This document shows, piece after piece, positions 50,159-60,851 of a stretch of 64,000 nucleotides of DNA. The DNA comes from Brevundimonas sp. (GTDB lineage: Bacteria > Pseudomonadota > Alphaproteobacteria > Caulobacterales > Caulobacteraceae), in contig NZ_JAQSDK010000037.1 of the NCBI RefSeq assembly GCF_029945885.1, positions 310,001 to 374,000 of the forward strand. Reading direction: 5' to 3'. Within the stretch, counting starts at the first letter, position 1, and every line of letters begins with the position of its first letter. The translations under genes were made by a program, and so were the position numbers. The notes beneath the pieces are model-generated. The model searched no databases and was not told the DNA's origin. It saw nothing but the letters and a program-made list of their open reading frames with translations.

Positions 50159-50818
50159 CTAGCGGCAGGCCTTCACGCAGGCCTGGGCCAGAACCTCGGC
50201 CGAATCAAACAGGGGCACAGACACGTCCTTGGGGCCCAGCAGCAGGGGCACCTCGGTGCAGCCGGCGATGACCACCTCGGCCCCGCCCGCGACCAGGGCC
50301 GCGGCCAGCCGGCGCATCTCGGCCTTGGGGGCCTTGCCGGTGTCGCCGCGTTTGACCGCCATCACACAGGCCATGAAGGCCTGACGATTGGCCCCGCCCA
50401 GACGCACGATCTTGGCCCCCTGTCCGGCCAGGGCCGTGGTGTACAGGGCCTCGCCGCCCGGGGTGGCCAGCACGCCGACCTTCTTGGCCCCGCCGGCGGT
50501 GGCGGCCGCGGTGGTCTCGGCGATCATGTCGATGAAGGGCAGGCCGATGGCCCGCAAACTGGTCGACTGGGCGTGGGCGGTGTTGCACGGCATGGCCAGG
50601 ACCTGGGCCCCGGCCTCGCGCAGACGCGCCGCCATCTCGCCCAGCATATGGTCGGCGGCCTCGGGCGCTCGGGTCCGGTCCGGTACCTGCGGATTGATGT
50701 CGACCAGCATGCGGATGTGATCCAGATCGCCCTCGGCCGGGGTCAGCGCCTGCACCCGCGCCAGGAAGGCGACGGTCGCCGCCGGTCCCATTCCGCCCAG
50801 AACACCCAGTACCCGCAT
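50159..50818 (-). CDS. Aspartate/glutamate racemase-family protein
   Basis: The ATG at 50818 (GGAG 8 nt upstream) gives 219 aa. The N-terminus MRVLGVLGGMGPAATVAFLA and the two catalytic Cys motifs LAMPCNTAHAQSTSL and VVIAGCTEVPLLLGP are those of PLP-independent Asp/Glu racemases. It probably interconverts D/L-aspartate or glutamate. It lies 42 nt upstream of the nucleoside hydrolase and divergent from the DUF819 transporter. Confidence 0.92.
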   Translation of the reverse strand: MRVLGVLGGMGPAATVAFLARVQALTPAEGDLDHIRMLVDINPQVPDRTRAPEAADHMLGEMAARLREAGAQVLAMPCNTAHAQSTSLRAIGLPFIDMIAETTAAATAGGAKKVGVLATPGGEALYTTALAGQGAKIVRLGGANRQAFMACVMAVKRGDTGKAPKAEMRRLAAALVAGGAEVVIAGCTEVPLLLGPKDVSVPLFDSAEVLAQACVKACR

Positions 50819-50892
50819 CGTCAATTCTCCTCGTCGCGACTTGCTGAATTGCCGCGATATTGTCCTTATGCCCCAGAAGACCGGAGAAAAGT

Positions 50893-52161
50893 ATGGCCAT
50901 TGATCCCGCCGGGCCCACAGCCCTGATCACCAACGACGCCGTCGTGCTCGGCCTGCTGGCCGTCATACTGGGCGGCGTGTTCTGGGCCTCGAACCTGACC
51001 CACCCCTGGGTGAAGCGGTTCTTCACCGTGATTCCGGCCCTGCTGCTCTGCTATTTCCTGCCCTCGCTGCTGACCACCTTCGGCGTGGTCGATCCCGAGA
51101 CCTCGCGCCTCTATTTCATCGCCTCGCGCTTCCTGCTGCCCGCCGCCCTCGTGCTGCTGACCGTCTCGGCCGACCTGCCGGCGGTGTTCGGTCTCGGCCC
51201 CAAGGCCCTGATCATGTTCGCCACCGGCACCGTCGGGGTGATGATCGGCGGCCCGGTCGCCCTGCTGCTGACCAGCTGGATCGCGCCGGAGCTGATGGGG
51301 GCCGGGCCCGAGGCCATCTGGCGCGGCATGGCCACGGTCGCCGGCAGCTGGATCGGCGGCTCGGCCAACCAGACCGCCCTGTACGAGATCTACGGGGCCG
51401 GTCCCGACACCTTCTCGATCTGGATCGCCGTCGACGTCGTCGTCGCCAACATCTGGATGGCCGTCGTGCTGTGGATCGCCGCCAACCAGCGCACCATGGA
51501 CAGACTGTTCCGCGCCGACGCCTCCGCAGTCGACCGCGTCCGCGACAAGGCCGAGGCCTATGAGCTGGAACACGCCCGCATCCCGTCGCTGAAGGACCTG
51601 ATCTTCATCCTCGCCGTCGGCTTCGGTGCGGTCGGCCTGTCACACGCCATCGCCGATCCCCTGTCCGCCTGGTTCGGATCGACCTTCGAATGGGCCCAGC
51701 GCCTGTCGTTCGACTCCAGCTTCTTCTGGCTGGTGCTGACCGCCACGATCATCGGCGTGGTCCTGTCCTTCACCGGTGCCCGCAAGCTGCAGGGTCCCGG
51801 CGCGTCCAAGGTCGGTTCGGTGTTCGTCTATGTGCTGGTCGCCACGGTCGGTCTGAACATGAACATCGGTGCCATTCTCGATTCGCCCGTCTATTTCCTG
51901 ATCGGCGGCGTCTGGATGCTGGTCCACGTGGCCCTGATGTTCGGCATGGCCTTCCTGATCCGCTCGCCCAGCTTCTTCCTCGGCGTCGGCTCGATGGCCA
52001 ATATCGGCGGGGCGGCGTCAGCCCCGGTCGCCGCCGCCGCCTTCCACCCTTCGCTCGCCCCGGTCGGCGTCCTGCTGGCCGTGGTCGGCTATATCGTCGG
52101 CACGGCGGCCGCCTGGTTCACCGGCCTGGTGATGATGCAGATCGCGGCGGGGGCGGGGTAG
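50893..52161 (+). CDS. DUF819-family membrane protein
   Basis: The ATG at 50893 has GGAGAAAAG upstream and gives 422 aa. About twelve membrane helices can be traced, starting VVLGLLAVILGGVFWASNLT. Conserved DUF819-like stretches are AGSWIGGSANQTALYEIYGA and VGSMANIGGAASAPVAAAAF, two Gly/Asn-rich half-repeats typical of an inverted-repeat transporter. Substrate is unknown. It is divergent from the racemase gene, which hints at amino-acid or peptide transport. Confidence 0.85.
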   Translation: MAIDPAGPTALITNDAVVLGLLAVILGGVFWASNLTHPWVKRFFTVIPALLLCYFLPSLLTTFGVVDPETSRLYFIASRFLLPAALVLLTVSADLPAVFGLGPKALIMFATGTVGVMIGGPVALLLTSWIAPELMGAGPEAIWRGMATVAGSWIGGSANQTALYEIYGAGPDTFSIWIAVDVVVANIWMAVVLWIAANQRTMDRLFRADASAVDRVRDKAEAYELEHARIPSLKDLIFILAVGFGAVGLSHAIADPLSAWFGSTFEWAQRLSFDSSFFWLVLTATIIGVVLSFTGARKLQGPGASKVGSVFVYVLVATVGLNMNIGAILDSPVYFLIGGVWMLVHVALMFGMAFLIRSPSFFLGVGSMANIGGAASAPVAAAAFHPSLAPVGVLLAVVGYIVGTAAAWFTGLVMMQIAAGAG

Positions 52162-52167
52162 ACCCGC

Positions 52168-52211
52168 CAATATCCGCACATCCCCGCGAAGGCGGGGGTG
52201 TGCGGATATTG
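52168..52211. repeat. Long near-perfect hairpin containing a REP-like core
   Basis: CAATATCCGCACATCCCCGC and GCGGGGGTGTGCGGATATTG are inverted repeats of 20 bp with one mismatch around a GAAG/GAA loop. The centre is a variant of the ccccgcgaaggcgggg element, but the outer 12-bp arms are unique to this copy. It lies between the DUF819 stop and the convergent dcyD remnant; there is no T tract. Confidence 0.88.
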
Positions 52212-52243
52212 AAGCGCGTTCGGCCTTGTCCGATGACGCTGCC

Positions 52244-52527
52244 CTAGAGCGCCCCCTCGATCTCCCCCTGGTAGCCGAACAGCCCCTGCGCCCCGCCGGT
52301 GTGCAGGAAGACCACCGTCTCGTTCTCGAACCGGCCGGCCTTCGCCAGGGCGATCAGCCCCTTCATCGCCTTGCCGGTATAGACCGGGTCCAGCACGATC
52401 CCGTCCGTCCGCGCCGCCAGTTTCAGCGCCGCGATCACCGCGTCGTCGATCAGGCCATAGCCGTCACCGACATAGTCACAGTCGGCCACCACCATGTCCG
52501 CCGTCACCGCATCGTGTCGGCCGCCTG
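52244..52527 (-). pseudogene. 3' fragment of a D-cysteine desulfhydrase gene
   Basis: The fragment encodes the last 86 or so residues of the enzyme encoded in full at 53778-54776, in frame to the stop: [20 protein letters not shown] through [21 protein letters not shown] identity is above 90 percent over about 280 nt. Homology continues about 20 nt past the in-frame ATG (52507) with a 2-nt insertion near 52510-52520 that shifts the frame, then ends 33 nt before the hydrolase stop. The PLP-binding part is absent, so it is non-functional. Confidence 0.92.
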
Positions 52528-52559
52528 GCCTGATCGCTGGAATGGGCAGCCCATGCCTC

Positions 52560-53627
52560 TCAGCGTTGGTCCGTTATCACCGCTGCAGCGCGCAATTGCC
52601 TCAGCGCCGCGTGCTGCGCCTCGATCATGATCGGATTGGGATCATGGCCGGTTCGGGCGAGCGGCACATAGGTCTTTTCCGGTGCCGAGAGGTCGTCGAA
52701 ATAGGCCCGCGACAGCTCGGGCGGGGTTACCAGATCCACCTCGCCCTGCAGCAGGTAGACCGGCATGGCGAACGCGGTCCCCAGTGTCCGAAGATCGATC
52801 CCGGAGGCGATGCCGTTATTGGCCGGACCCACGAACTGGAAAAACGAATAGTCCTCGCCCGCCTCATAGTCGGCGGCGTAGGCCGGGGTGTCATAGCCCG
52901 GACCAAAGGTGAACCAGCCCTCGGGTGCCGGTTCGCTGACCAGGGCCTCATATTTGCGCGTGATGCGACGCAGGATGCCAAAGGCGCGGGGATTGGTCCA
53001 GGGCGGGGGGCCGAGGGCCTCAAGCTTGGCGAGGGCATCGCCGTCGCCGGATGCCGCGGCCAGGGTCGTCGTGCGGCCGTAGCTGATCCTCAGGCTGTCC
53101 TGATAGTTCACCATCTGCCCGGTGCCGACATAGGCGTGGAACAGGTCGGGGGCCGCCATCGCCATATGTGTCGCCAGGACCGAGCCCCAGGACCCGCCCA
53201 TCAGGATGACCTTGCGCTTGCCGAACCGTTCAAGGGCGTAGCGCGCCACCTCGACGCCATCCGCCGACAGTGCTTCCAGGGTCAGGGCTTCGTCCTCGGC
53301 CGGCGGGCTGGCCGCATAGGTCTTGCCCGAACCGCGCTGGTCCCATTGAACAATGGTGAAATCCGTCTCCCAGCTGCCGAACACATTGCGAGCGAAAGGC
53401 GTGTTGGGGTTGCCGGGCCCGCCATGCACGATCAGCAGCACGGGGTTGCTGCAGTCCGCCCCGTCGACGACCACCCACTGCTCTATGCCGCCGATGGTGA
53501 CCAGGCTCGACTCGTGGACCGGCTGGCCCGGTGCCGGACACACGCCTGCGGGCTCCACCGCCTGTGCTGCGCCGACGGTCGTGCCGAACAGCAGCAATGC
53601 CGCGGCCATCAAACCTGGAATTCTCAT
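52560..53627 (-). CDS. Exported alpha/beta hydrolase, proline iminopeptidase-like (S33)
   Basis: The 355 aa protein has a signal peptide (MRIPGLMAAALLLFGTTVGA, cut near AQA). Family features are LIVHGGPGNPNTPFARNVF (oxyanion-hole HGGPG), VQWDQRGSGKTYAASPP, the nucleophile elbow MGGSWGSVLATHM, Asp in LLQGEVDLVTPPELS and His in LARTGHDPNP. It probably releases N-terminal amino acids or cleaves small esters/peptides in the periplasm. It lies between intact dcyD and the dcyD 3' fragment, so it appears inserted. Confidence 0.92.
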   Translation of the reverse strand: MRIPGLMAAALLLFGTTVGAAQAVEPAGVCPAPGQPVHESSLVTIGGIEQWVVVDGADCSNPVLLIVHGGPGNPNTPFARNVFGSWETDFTIVQWDQRGSGKTYAASPPAEDEALTLEALSADGVEVARYALERFGKRKVILMGGSWGSVLATHMAMAAPDLFHAYVGTGQMVNYQDSLRISYGRTTTLAAASGDGDALAKLEALGPPPWTNPRAFGILRRITRKYEALVSEPAPEGWFTFGPGYDTPAYAADYEAGEDYSFFQFVGPANNGIASGIDLRTLGTAFAMPVYLLQGEVDLVTPPELSRAYFDDLSAPEKTYVPLARTGHDPNPIMIEAQHAALRQLRAAAVITDQR

Positions 53628-53777
53628 GGTGCCCCCGGGCGATCCTGCCGGCCGCTGGATACGGGCGACACGCCCTCCTACGAACGCCAGCCGACCGGGG
53701 CAATCAACAAAGTCGGTGCCGCAGCCTTTTCGACATCGGCCCGCTTTCCATGGTTCCGCCCGGCCAGCCCCCGCCCC

Positions 53778-54776
53778 CTAGAGCGCGCCCTCGATCTCCC
53801 CCTGGTAGCCGAACAGGCCCTGGGCCCCGCCGGTGTGCAGAAAGACCACCGTCTCGTTCTCGAACCGGCCGGCCTTCGCCAGGGCGATCAGCCCCTTCAT
53901 CGCCTTGCCGGTATAGACCGGGTCCAGCACGATGCCATCGGTGCGCGCCGCCAGTTTCAGCGCCGCGATCACCGCGTCGTCGATCAGGCCGTAGCCCGCA
54001 CCGACATAGTCGCAGTCGGCCACCACCATCGCGGGCGTCACCGCGTCGGGCCGCCCCAGCAGGGCCGCCGTCTCGCGCGCCAGCTTCAGCACATTCTCTT
54101 CCTGCCTCGCCTTCGGGGCCCGCACGCCGATGCCCAGCACCGGAATGTCCGCCCCCATCACCGCCAGGCCGGCGACCAGACCGGCCTGGGTCCCGGCGCT
54201 GCCGGTGGCGGTGATGATGCGGTCGATCGGCATGTCCAGCTCATCGGCCTGGACCACGATCTCGCGGGCGCAGTCGACATAGCCCAGGGCCCCGACCGGG
54301 TTCGAGCCGCCGCCGGGGATGATGTAAGGCTTGCCGCCGCGGGCCCGCACCTCGGCCGCGGTCTTTTCCAGTTCGGCGGTCATGTCCGACCCGCCCGGCA
54401 CGGTGCGGATGCCGGCCCCGAACAGCCGGTCCATCAGCACATTGCCGTTGTGGACATAGTCGGTGGCCCTGGAGCCGGTCCGCTCTTCCAGAATGACCTC
54501 GCATTTCAGCCCGTGCGCCGCCGCCGCCGCCGCCGTCTGGCGCACGTGGTTCGACTGCACCGCCCCCTGGGTCACCAGGGTGTCGGCCTCCAGTTCGAAG
54601 GCCTCGCCCAGCAGGAATTCCAGCTTGCGCGTCTTGTTGCCGCCGCCGGCCAGGCCGGTGCAGTCATCGCGCTTGATCCACAGTTCGACGCCCAGTACCT
54701 CGCTCAGCCGCGGCAAAGGCTCCAGCGGCGTCGGCAGATGGGCCAGGCGGATACGGGGAAAGCGGGCGAGATGCAT
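53778..54776 (-). CDS. dcyD: D-cysteine desulfhydrase / ACC deaminase-family PLP enzyme
   Basis: The ATG at 54776 (GGAG 7 nt upstream) gives 332 aa. PLP lysine lies in [20 protein letters not shown], phosphate-site Gly/Ser in [18 protein letters not shown], and [20 protein letters not shown] is the family ligand loop. D-cysteine desulfhydrase is favoured over ACC deaminase by general similarity, but the two are hard to separate by eye. Its 3' end is repeated at 52244-52527. Confidence 0.88.
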   Translation of the reverse strand: MHLARFPRIRLAHLPTPLEPLPRLSEVLGVELWIKRDDCTGLAGGGNKTRKLEFLLGEAFELEADTLVTQGAVQSNHVRQTAAAAAAHGLKCEVILEERTGSRATDYVHNGNVLMDRLFGAGIRTVPGGSDMTAELEKTAAEVRARGGKPYIIPGGGSNPVGALGYVDCAREIVVQADELDMPIDRIITATGSAGTQAGLVAGLAVMGADIPVLGIGVRAPKARQEENVLKLARETAALLGRPDAVTPAMVVADCDYVGAGYGLIDDAVIAALKLAARTDGIVLDPVYTGKAMKGLIALAKAGRFENETVVFLHTGGAQGLFGYQGEIEGAL

Positions 54777-55007
54777 GGGCGGGCTCCGGAAAGGCCCCCC
54801 GTCCCTAGACCCGATCCCCACGGCAATGAAGCCCCCGGAACCAATCCCGGCGAACGCGGTTTAGTCAGTGGAACTCCCGGATGATCCCCATTCCCGGGAG
54901 ATCCGGCGGCCCGGTCCTGTCAACGCCCCCCCGACGCAGGCCGGGCCGCCGCCCTTCCTCCCACCGCCCCGCTCGACAGCCGCCCCGCACCGGCCTATCG
55001 TCGACGC

Positions 55008-57233
<2,226 letters not shown>

Positions 57234-57239
57234 GGGGGG

Positions 57240-59732
57240 CTAGGTAGCGTTAGCTAGCGCACTGCCGGCTATCCGACCTCTTTGCTCCACCGAATGCGCT
57301 GATACGCCAAGATCCAACCAAAAGATCGTATTGTAGTATCTCATTCCGGCGGTGCCGATATACGCGTCCAATAGCTTTGAGAGCCTTTGCTTCGTCAGCG
57401 ATTGGACAACCCTGACGGACGCGGTTCGACGAAGACTGTCTACTCCGTTCAGCAGTATAGGTATCAACGTATCATCGCTTACATTGCGAAGCTTGGTCAT
57501 GGGCAACTCTGCAATGACGTACTCCAGCACCGATGGCGCTATGAGAAGGCCCAACATTTCCTCGATGCGATTGCCCGCGAGCCGAACAATTGTCTTCCCG
57601 GCCGCCTTAAGCGTACGAACTCGTACTCCGCTCATAGAGACTAGGAAGCTTGTTTGACGATCTGCGATAGCGGCGACCCTCGGAATATCGGACCAGTCTC
57701 CGAAGCGCTTCAAAAAGTCTATCTCGGCCTGTCCCGCGTCCGCGAATTTCCCATCGACCGCGCGTCTCACCAGCGCCAAGTCTTGAGGCTCGCCAAACTC
57801 GCAGAGAACATCCAGAGCGCTGCGAAAGAACCCCTTTCGGGTATATTCCGACAGCTGCCGAGTTCTGCCTACCAAGTCGGATGCCAGGCCACCGTATTTA
57901 TTCTCAAAGGCTTCCAGCATGCTTTCCGTTCGCACGGCAAAGCTGTCTTCTAAGTCCTTCCGGATATCAAAAGGCACCCCACCTTTATACTTCTTGGCCA
58001 ACGCAATGTAGGCTTGATGCTCCAGAGGGCCGTCTGCTTCGTACGCGTCCAGCAGTTCCGAGACAGAAAGCTTGGAGTAGGCATTGGACCTATAGGTCTT
58101 CCAATGATCTTCGGCCGCGCTGTCTGCTCCAGACCATCCCAGTGAGAAGGCATTTGACTTGGGTTTGATGATGATCGCCTTAGCTTCAGCAAGCGCAAAT
58201 ACCCTACCGGTCTGTTCAAGCGCCGTTAGAGCGGAGTACCGGACATCAGAACTGCTGTCGTCCAGCAGGTGCTCGTAGAGCTCAATTCTGGTCGATTTTC
58301 GATTGACCAATTCGTTTAGCGCAGCCATCCGGACATTTGACGTTCGATATGCAGCAGCTTGGACTAATTGATCCTCAGTGGCGATTGACAGAGCATCAGT
58401 GACTGATGCCAGAATGAATTCACTGGCAACATCAAATTGGAGATCGAGCAGCGCTTCAACCGCCGTAGACTTCCCTTGTCGCATACTTATACATAAAATT
58501 GCTTCCGCGGCGGATCGAACTGTCGAGTGATCGCCTTTGTCATACTCTCTGCGTAGCTGCGGGATGTCTTCCTCGCGCCCCATATGTGAGAGATATGACA
58601 GAGCAGCCTTCTTAACCGCCGCAGCCGTATCTTTGGACAACCAGCTATCGATTATCCGATCCCGGGCGTTCCAGGACAGGCAGTCAATAGTGAAATTTCC
58701 CAGCATCATCACTCTGAGAGCACCAGATTTAATGTTGTCCGTTCGTCCCGCGAGGGATTCTACAACTAGGCGTTCCTCGATGTCGCTCGCCGGAAGGCTA
58801 AAAAGCCAATGCCAAAGCGGTGCATTTTGCTGTTCGATGCGGGAAAGACCGGCATCCAGGAGGCTGCTTGCCTCCCTGCCGCTCAAGGTTAGTGCACGGC
58901 GCGCCGCGAATATGATGTTCGCATCGTGGGGACCAATAGGATCCATGTCGTTGTTCGAATGAGCAAGCCCATGCGAGATCAGCCGCAAACGCGCGACCTC
59001 TTCCGGTACCGTAAATGATTGATCATCACGCTCGATCAGATCAGCAAGAAAATCACTCTCCTGCTTCCACAGAAGGCGGCCCACAGCTTTTTGTTCGGAC
59101 ACCGAGTGACTGGCTGCTGATAAATTGCCTTTTATAGAGGCATCTGAATCGACCTTCTCATCGTCGTTATACAAGGCCTGCACATAAGCCGATATCTTTC
59201 GGCGAACGAGCTGCTCCAGCTCTCGTATATTAGAGAATGACTGAAACAGTATTGATTTGTCCGCAATGATTTCCGCTCTGAAATCGAGGACCTTTCTCAG
59301 TTCCGCGCCGGGATCTTGGAGCATATCGTCTGGGATAGCCTTAAAAAACAGGCTCATATCGGGCTTGCCTGTGCTTGCCCTGCGCTCAAACGTGAGTCGA
59401 AACTCCTCTTCGAAACCTGAGGTGTGGGGGCCCGACTTTGATGGCGGTGTTCCCCACTTTTTCCACATCATTCCGATGAAGAGTTCGCACTTCTCCAAGT
59501 CGCGATTGATCGATTCCTGGGGGCGCCCCCAAATCGAAACCGTATCCTCCCATCCCACGAGCTGAACTTGATACCCAAGCTTATCAGCCCAGGTCACATT
59601 GAACTCATCGACCACACCCTTGGCGGCCTTTCGTTCATCTGTAAGATCGCCCGGTGACGCCAAGAACACCTTGACGATATTTCGTGTGCTCGACACCTGA
59701 TGCCCAACCTCAGCGCGATTCGAAGTGTTCAC
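57240..59732 (-). CDS. DUF4062 domain plus helical-repeat (HEAT-like) protein, putative defence effector
   Basis: The 830 aa protein starts with a DUF4062-type domain (about residues 18-150): VKVFLASPGDLTDERKAAKG, EDTVSIWGRPQESINRDLEK, CELFIGMMWKKWGTPP, TSGFEEEFRLTFERRA. The remainder (about 230-800) is a soluble alpha-solenoid with repeats such as AALSYLSHMGREEDIPQLRR, SDVRYSALTALEQTGRVFAL and ADGPLEHQAYIALAKKYKGG. No membrane helix or ATPase is seen. DUF4062 occurs in proteins linked to STAND ATPases and immunity. GC is much lower than around, indicating transfer. The start is a GTG at 59732 without a clear ribosome site; GTG 59696 is an alternative. It ends 6 nt from thiC, convergent. Confidence 0.85.
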   Translation of the reverse strand: MNTSNRAEVGHQVSSTRNIVKVFLASPGDLTDERKAAKGVVDEFNVTWADKLGYQVQLVGWEDTVSIWGRPQESINRDLEKCELFIGMMWKKWGTPPSKSGPHTSGFEEEFRLTFERRASTGKPDMSLFFKAIPDDMLQDPGAELRKVLDFRAEIIADKSILFQSFSNIRELEQLVRRKISAYVQALYNDDEKVDSDASIKGNLSAASHSVSEQKAVGRLLWKQESDFLADLIERDDQSFTVPEEVARLRLISHGLAHSNNDMDPIGPHDANIIFAARRALTLSGREASSLLDAGLSRIEQQNAPLWHWLFSLPASDIEERLVVESLAGRTDNIKSGALRVMMLGNFTIDCLSWNARDRIIDSWLSKDTAAAVKKAALSYLSHMGREEDIPQLRREYDKGDHSTVRSAAEAILCISMRQGKSTAVEALLDLQFDVASEFILASVTDALSIATEDQLVQAAAYRTSNVRMAALNELVNRKSTRIELYEHLLDDSSSDVRYSALTALEQTGRVFALAEAKAIIIKPKSNAFSLGWSGADSAAEDHWKTYRSNAYSKLSVSELLDAYEADGPLEHQAYIALAKKYKGGVPFDIRKDLEDSFAVRTESMLEAFENKYGGLASDLVGRTRQLSEYTRKGFFRSALDVLCEFGEPQDLALVRRAVDGKFADAGQAEIDFLKRFGDWSDIPRVAAIADRQTSFLVSMSGVRVRTLKAAGKTIVRLAGNRIEEMLGLLIAPSVLEYVIAELPMTKLRNVSDDTLIPILLNGVDSLRRTASVRVVQSLTKQRLSKLLDAYIGTAGMRYYNTIFWLDLGVSAHSVEQRGRIAGSALANAT

Positions 59733-59809
59733 ACGATAGGCTTGTTTGAGCCGCGGATACTAGGATCGTGACCATTCAGGGATTAGGTCAAACCGGCTCG
59801 AGCGCTCAC

Positions 59810-59925
59810 CCCTCCCCCTGCTATCCCCCGCAACGCCTCCTCAAAAACCCCCGCCGGCTGCCCGCCCGAGATCAGTCCCTTCCCCTCCACCACCCCGGCG
59901 GGCACGCCGTTGATCCCGCGCGAGA
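59810..59925 (-). pseudogene. 3' remnant of a DsbA/FrnE-like gene
   Basis: The segment encodes SRGINGVPAGVVEGKGLIS followed by GGQPAGVFEEALRGIAGG, matching the end of the intact protein at 61043 (SRGISSVPAVVIDGKYMIS, GGQSVDVFEQALRKIAGD). About 38 codons remain; no CPWC part. A palindromic repeat starts about 15 nt after the homology ends. The copy is more diverged than the dcyD fragment. Confidence 0.82.
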
Positions 59926-59940
59926 CCCCCATCACCGATC

Positions 59941-60265
59941 CTTCTCCCCTTGCGGGAGAAGGTGGCAGCCGAAGGCTGACGGATGAGGGGTCGCACCGGC
60001 GGATGGGGATTGGCGCTTCACTGGCGGTCGCTGACTTTCGATAGCGGCGAAACCCCTCATCCGTCTCGCTTCGCGAGCCACCATGGGGAGGGGGACCGCG
60101 CAGCGGTGGAGGGGCACTGGCCCCACACACCGCCCCGACCGTGCTGCCCCCCGCCCCTCCGTCAGGGCGCGAAGCCGCGCCCTGCCACCTCCCCATCGCT
60201 GCGCGACAGGGAGGAGACACCCCACACCCGACACCCCACACCCCATCCCCCAACCCCCGCCCCCA
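59941..60265. repeat. Cluster of palindromic repeats, no gene
   Basis: Seen in order: CTTCTCCCCTTGCGGGAGAA and GCAGCCGAAGGCTG with GGATGAGGGG (59941-59990); CCCCTCATCCGTCTCGCTTC with GCGAGCCACC (60053-60082), an inverted partner of the first; CCTCCCCATCGCTGCGCGAC with AGGGAGG (60188-60214); and the CCCCACACCCGACACCCCAC unit (60218-60255) also found in thiC. They are different families nested or joined end to end. Confidence 0.8.
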
Positions 60266-60326
60266 CGCCCGATCCTGACGTCCCCGCGTGCTAGCCCTGC
60301 CCGTTCCACCTCCGGGAGGCCCCAGG

Positions 60327-60794
60327 ATGTCCGACGCCCCGACCCCGCACCGCGCCAGTCCCCGCAGCGCCCCCGACGATGTCTGGGCGCGGGTGCGGGC
60401 CGACTATCTGTCCGGCCTGCCGGCGGCCGAGGCCTGTCGCCGCCACGGGGTCGGGCTGACGGCGATGCGCAACCGGGCCGCGCGCGAGGGCTGGCGCCGG
60501 GCCGACCTGCCGTGGACCCCGCCGCAAACCCTGGACCCCGATGACGAGGGGCTGATGCTCGAGGACATGGTCGCCGGCGACCTCGACCGGGTCGAGCTGT
60601 ACCAGCTGACCCATGTCGCCCACCGCCGCATGCTGCGGGCGATCATGCGCGGCCGGGCCACCGAGGCCCTGCGCTGGCGCCGCGTCCGCCTGGCGCTCGA
60701 GGCCGAACAGGCGATCGAGGCCCAGCTGGCCGAACAGGAACAGCGGCTGTGGGCGCAGCGACACGGCCCCGGCCCGGCCGGTCATGTGGACTGA
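60327..60794 (+). CDS. Small helix-turn-helix protein, possibly terminase-small-subunit-like
   Basis: The ATG at 60327 (GGGAGG 7 nt upstream) gives 155 aa. Residues 15-60 form a helix-turn-helix: RVRADYLSGLPAAEACRRHG, VGLTAMRNRAAREGWRRADL. The second half is strongly helical and charged (RRMLRAIMRGRATEALRWRR, ALEAEQAIEAQLAEQEQRLW). An N-terminal HTH with a helical oligomerisation part recalls small terminase subunits of phages or gene transfer agents, but no large terminase is near. It lies between the DsbA-like gene and its 3' remnant and faces the other way. Confidence 0.7.
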   Translation: MSDAPTPHRASPRSAPDDVWARVRADYLSGLPAAEACRRHGVGLTAMRNRAAREGWRRADLPWTPPQTLDPDDEGLMLEDMVAGDLDRVELYQLTHVAHRRMLRAIMRGRATEALRWRRVRLALEAEQAIEAQLAEQEQRLWAQRHGPGPAGHVD

Positions 60795-60822
60795 GTGGAC
60801 CCAGTGGACCGAGTGGACCCTG
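60784..60822 (+). repeat. 9-bp tandem repeat (AGTGGACCC-type, about 4 copies) then T6
   Basis: Units TGTGGACTG, AGTGGACCC, AGTGGACCG and AGTGGACCC run across the stop codon of the small HTH gene and are followed by TGTTTTTTC. The run may be part of a terminator or a slippage-generated repeat. Confidence 0.65.
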
Positions 60823-60851
60823 TTTTTTCGTCCGCCCCCCCGGTCCGAATT

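Noticed and set aside
52494..54884. Plus-strand open frame of 796 aa across the hydrolase and dcyD
   Set aside because: It runs antisense to two clear genes and has the low-complexity Arg/Gly/His composition of GC-rich shadows.
59926..60309. Minus-strand frames through the palindrome cluster
   Set aside because: They translate repeats (Gly/Arg-rich) and merely extend the DsbA-like remnant frame; no gene is supported.
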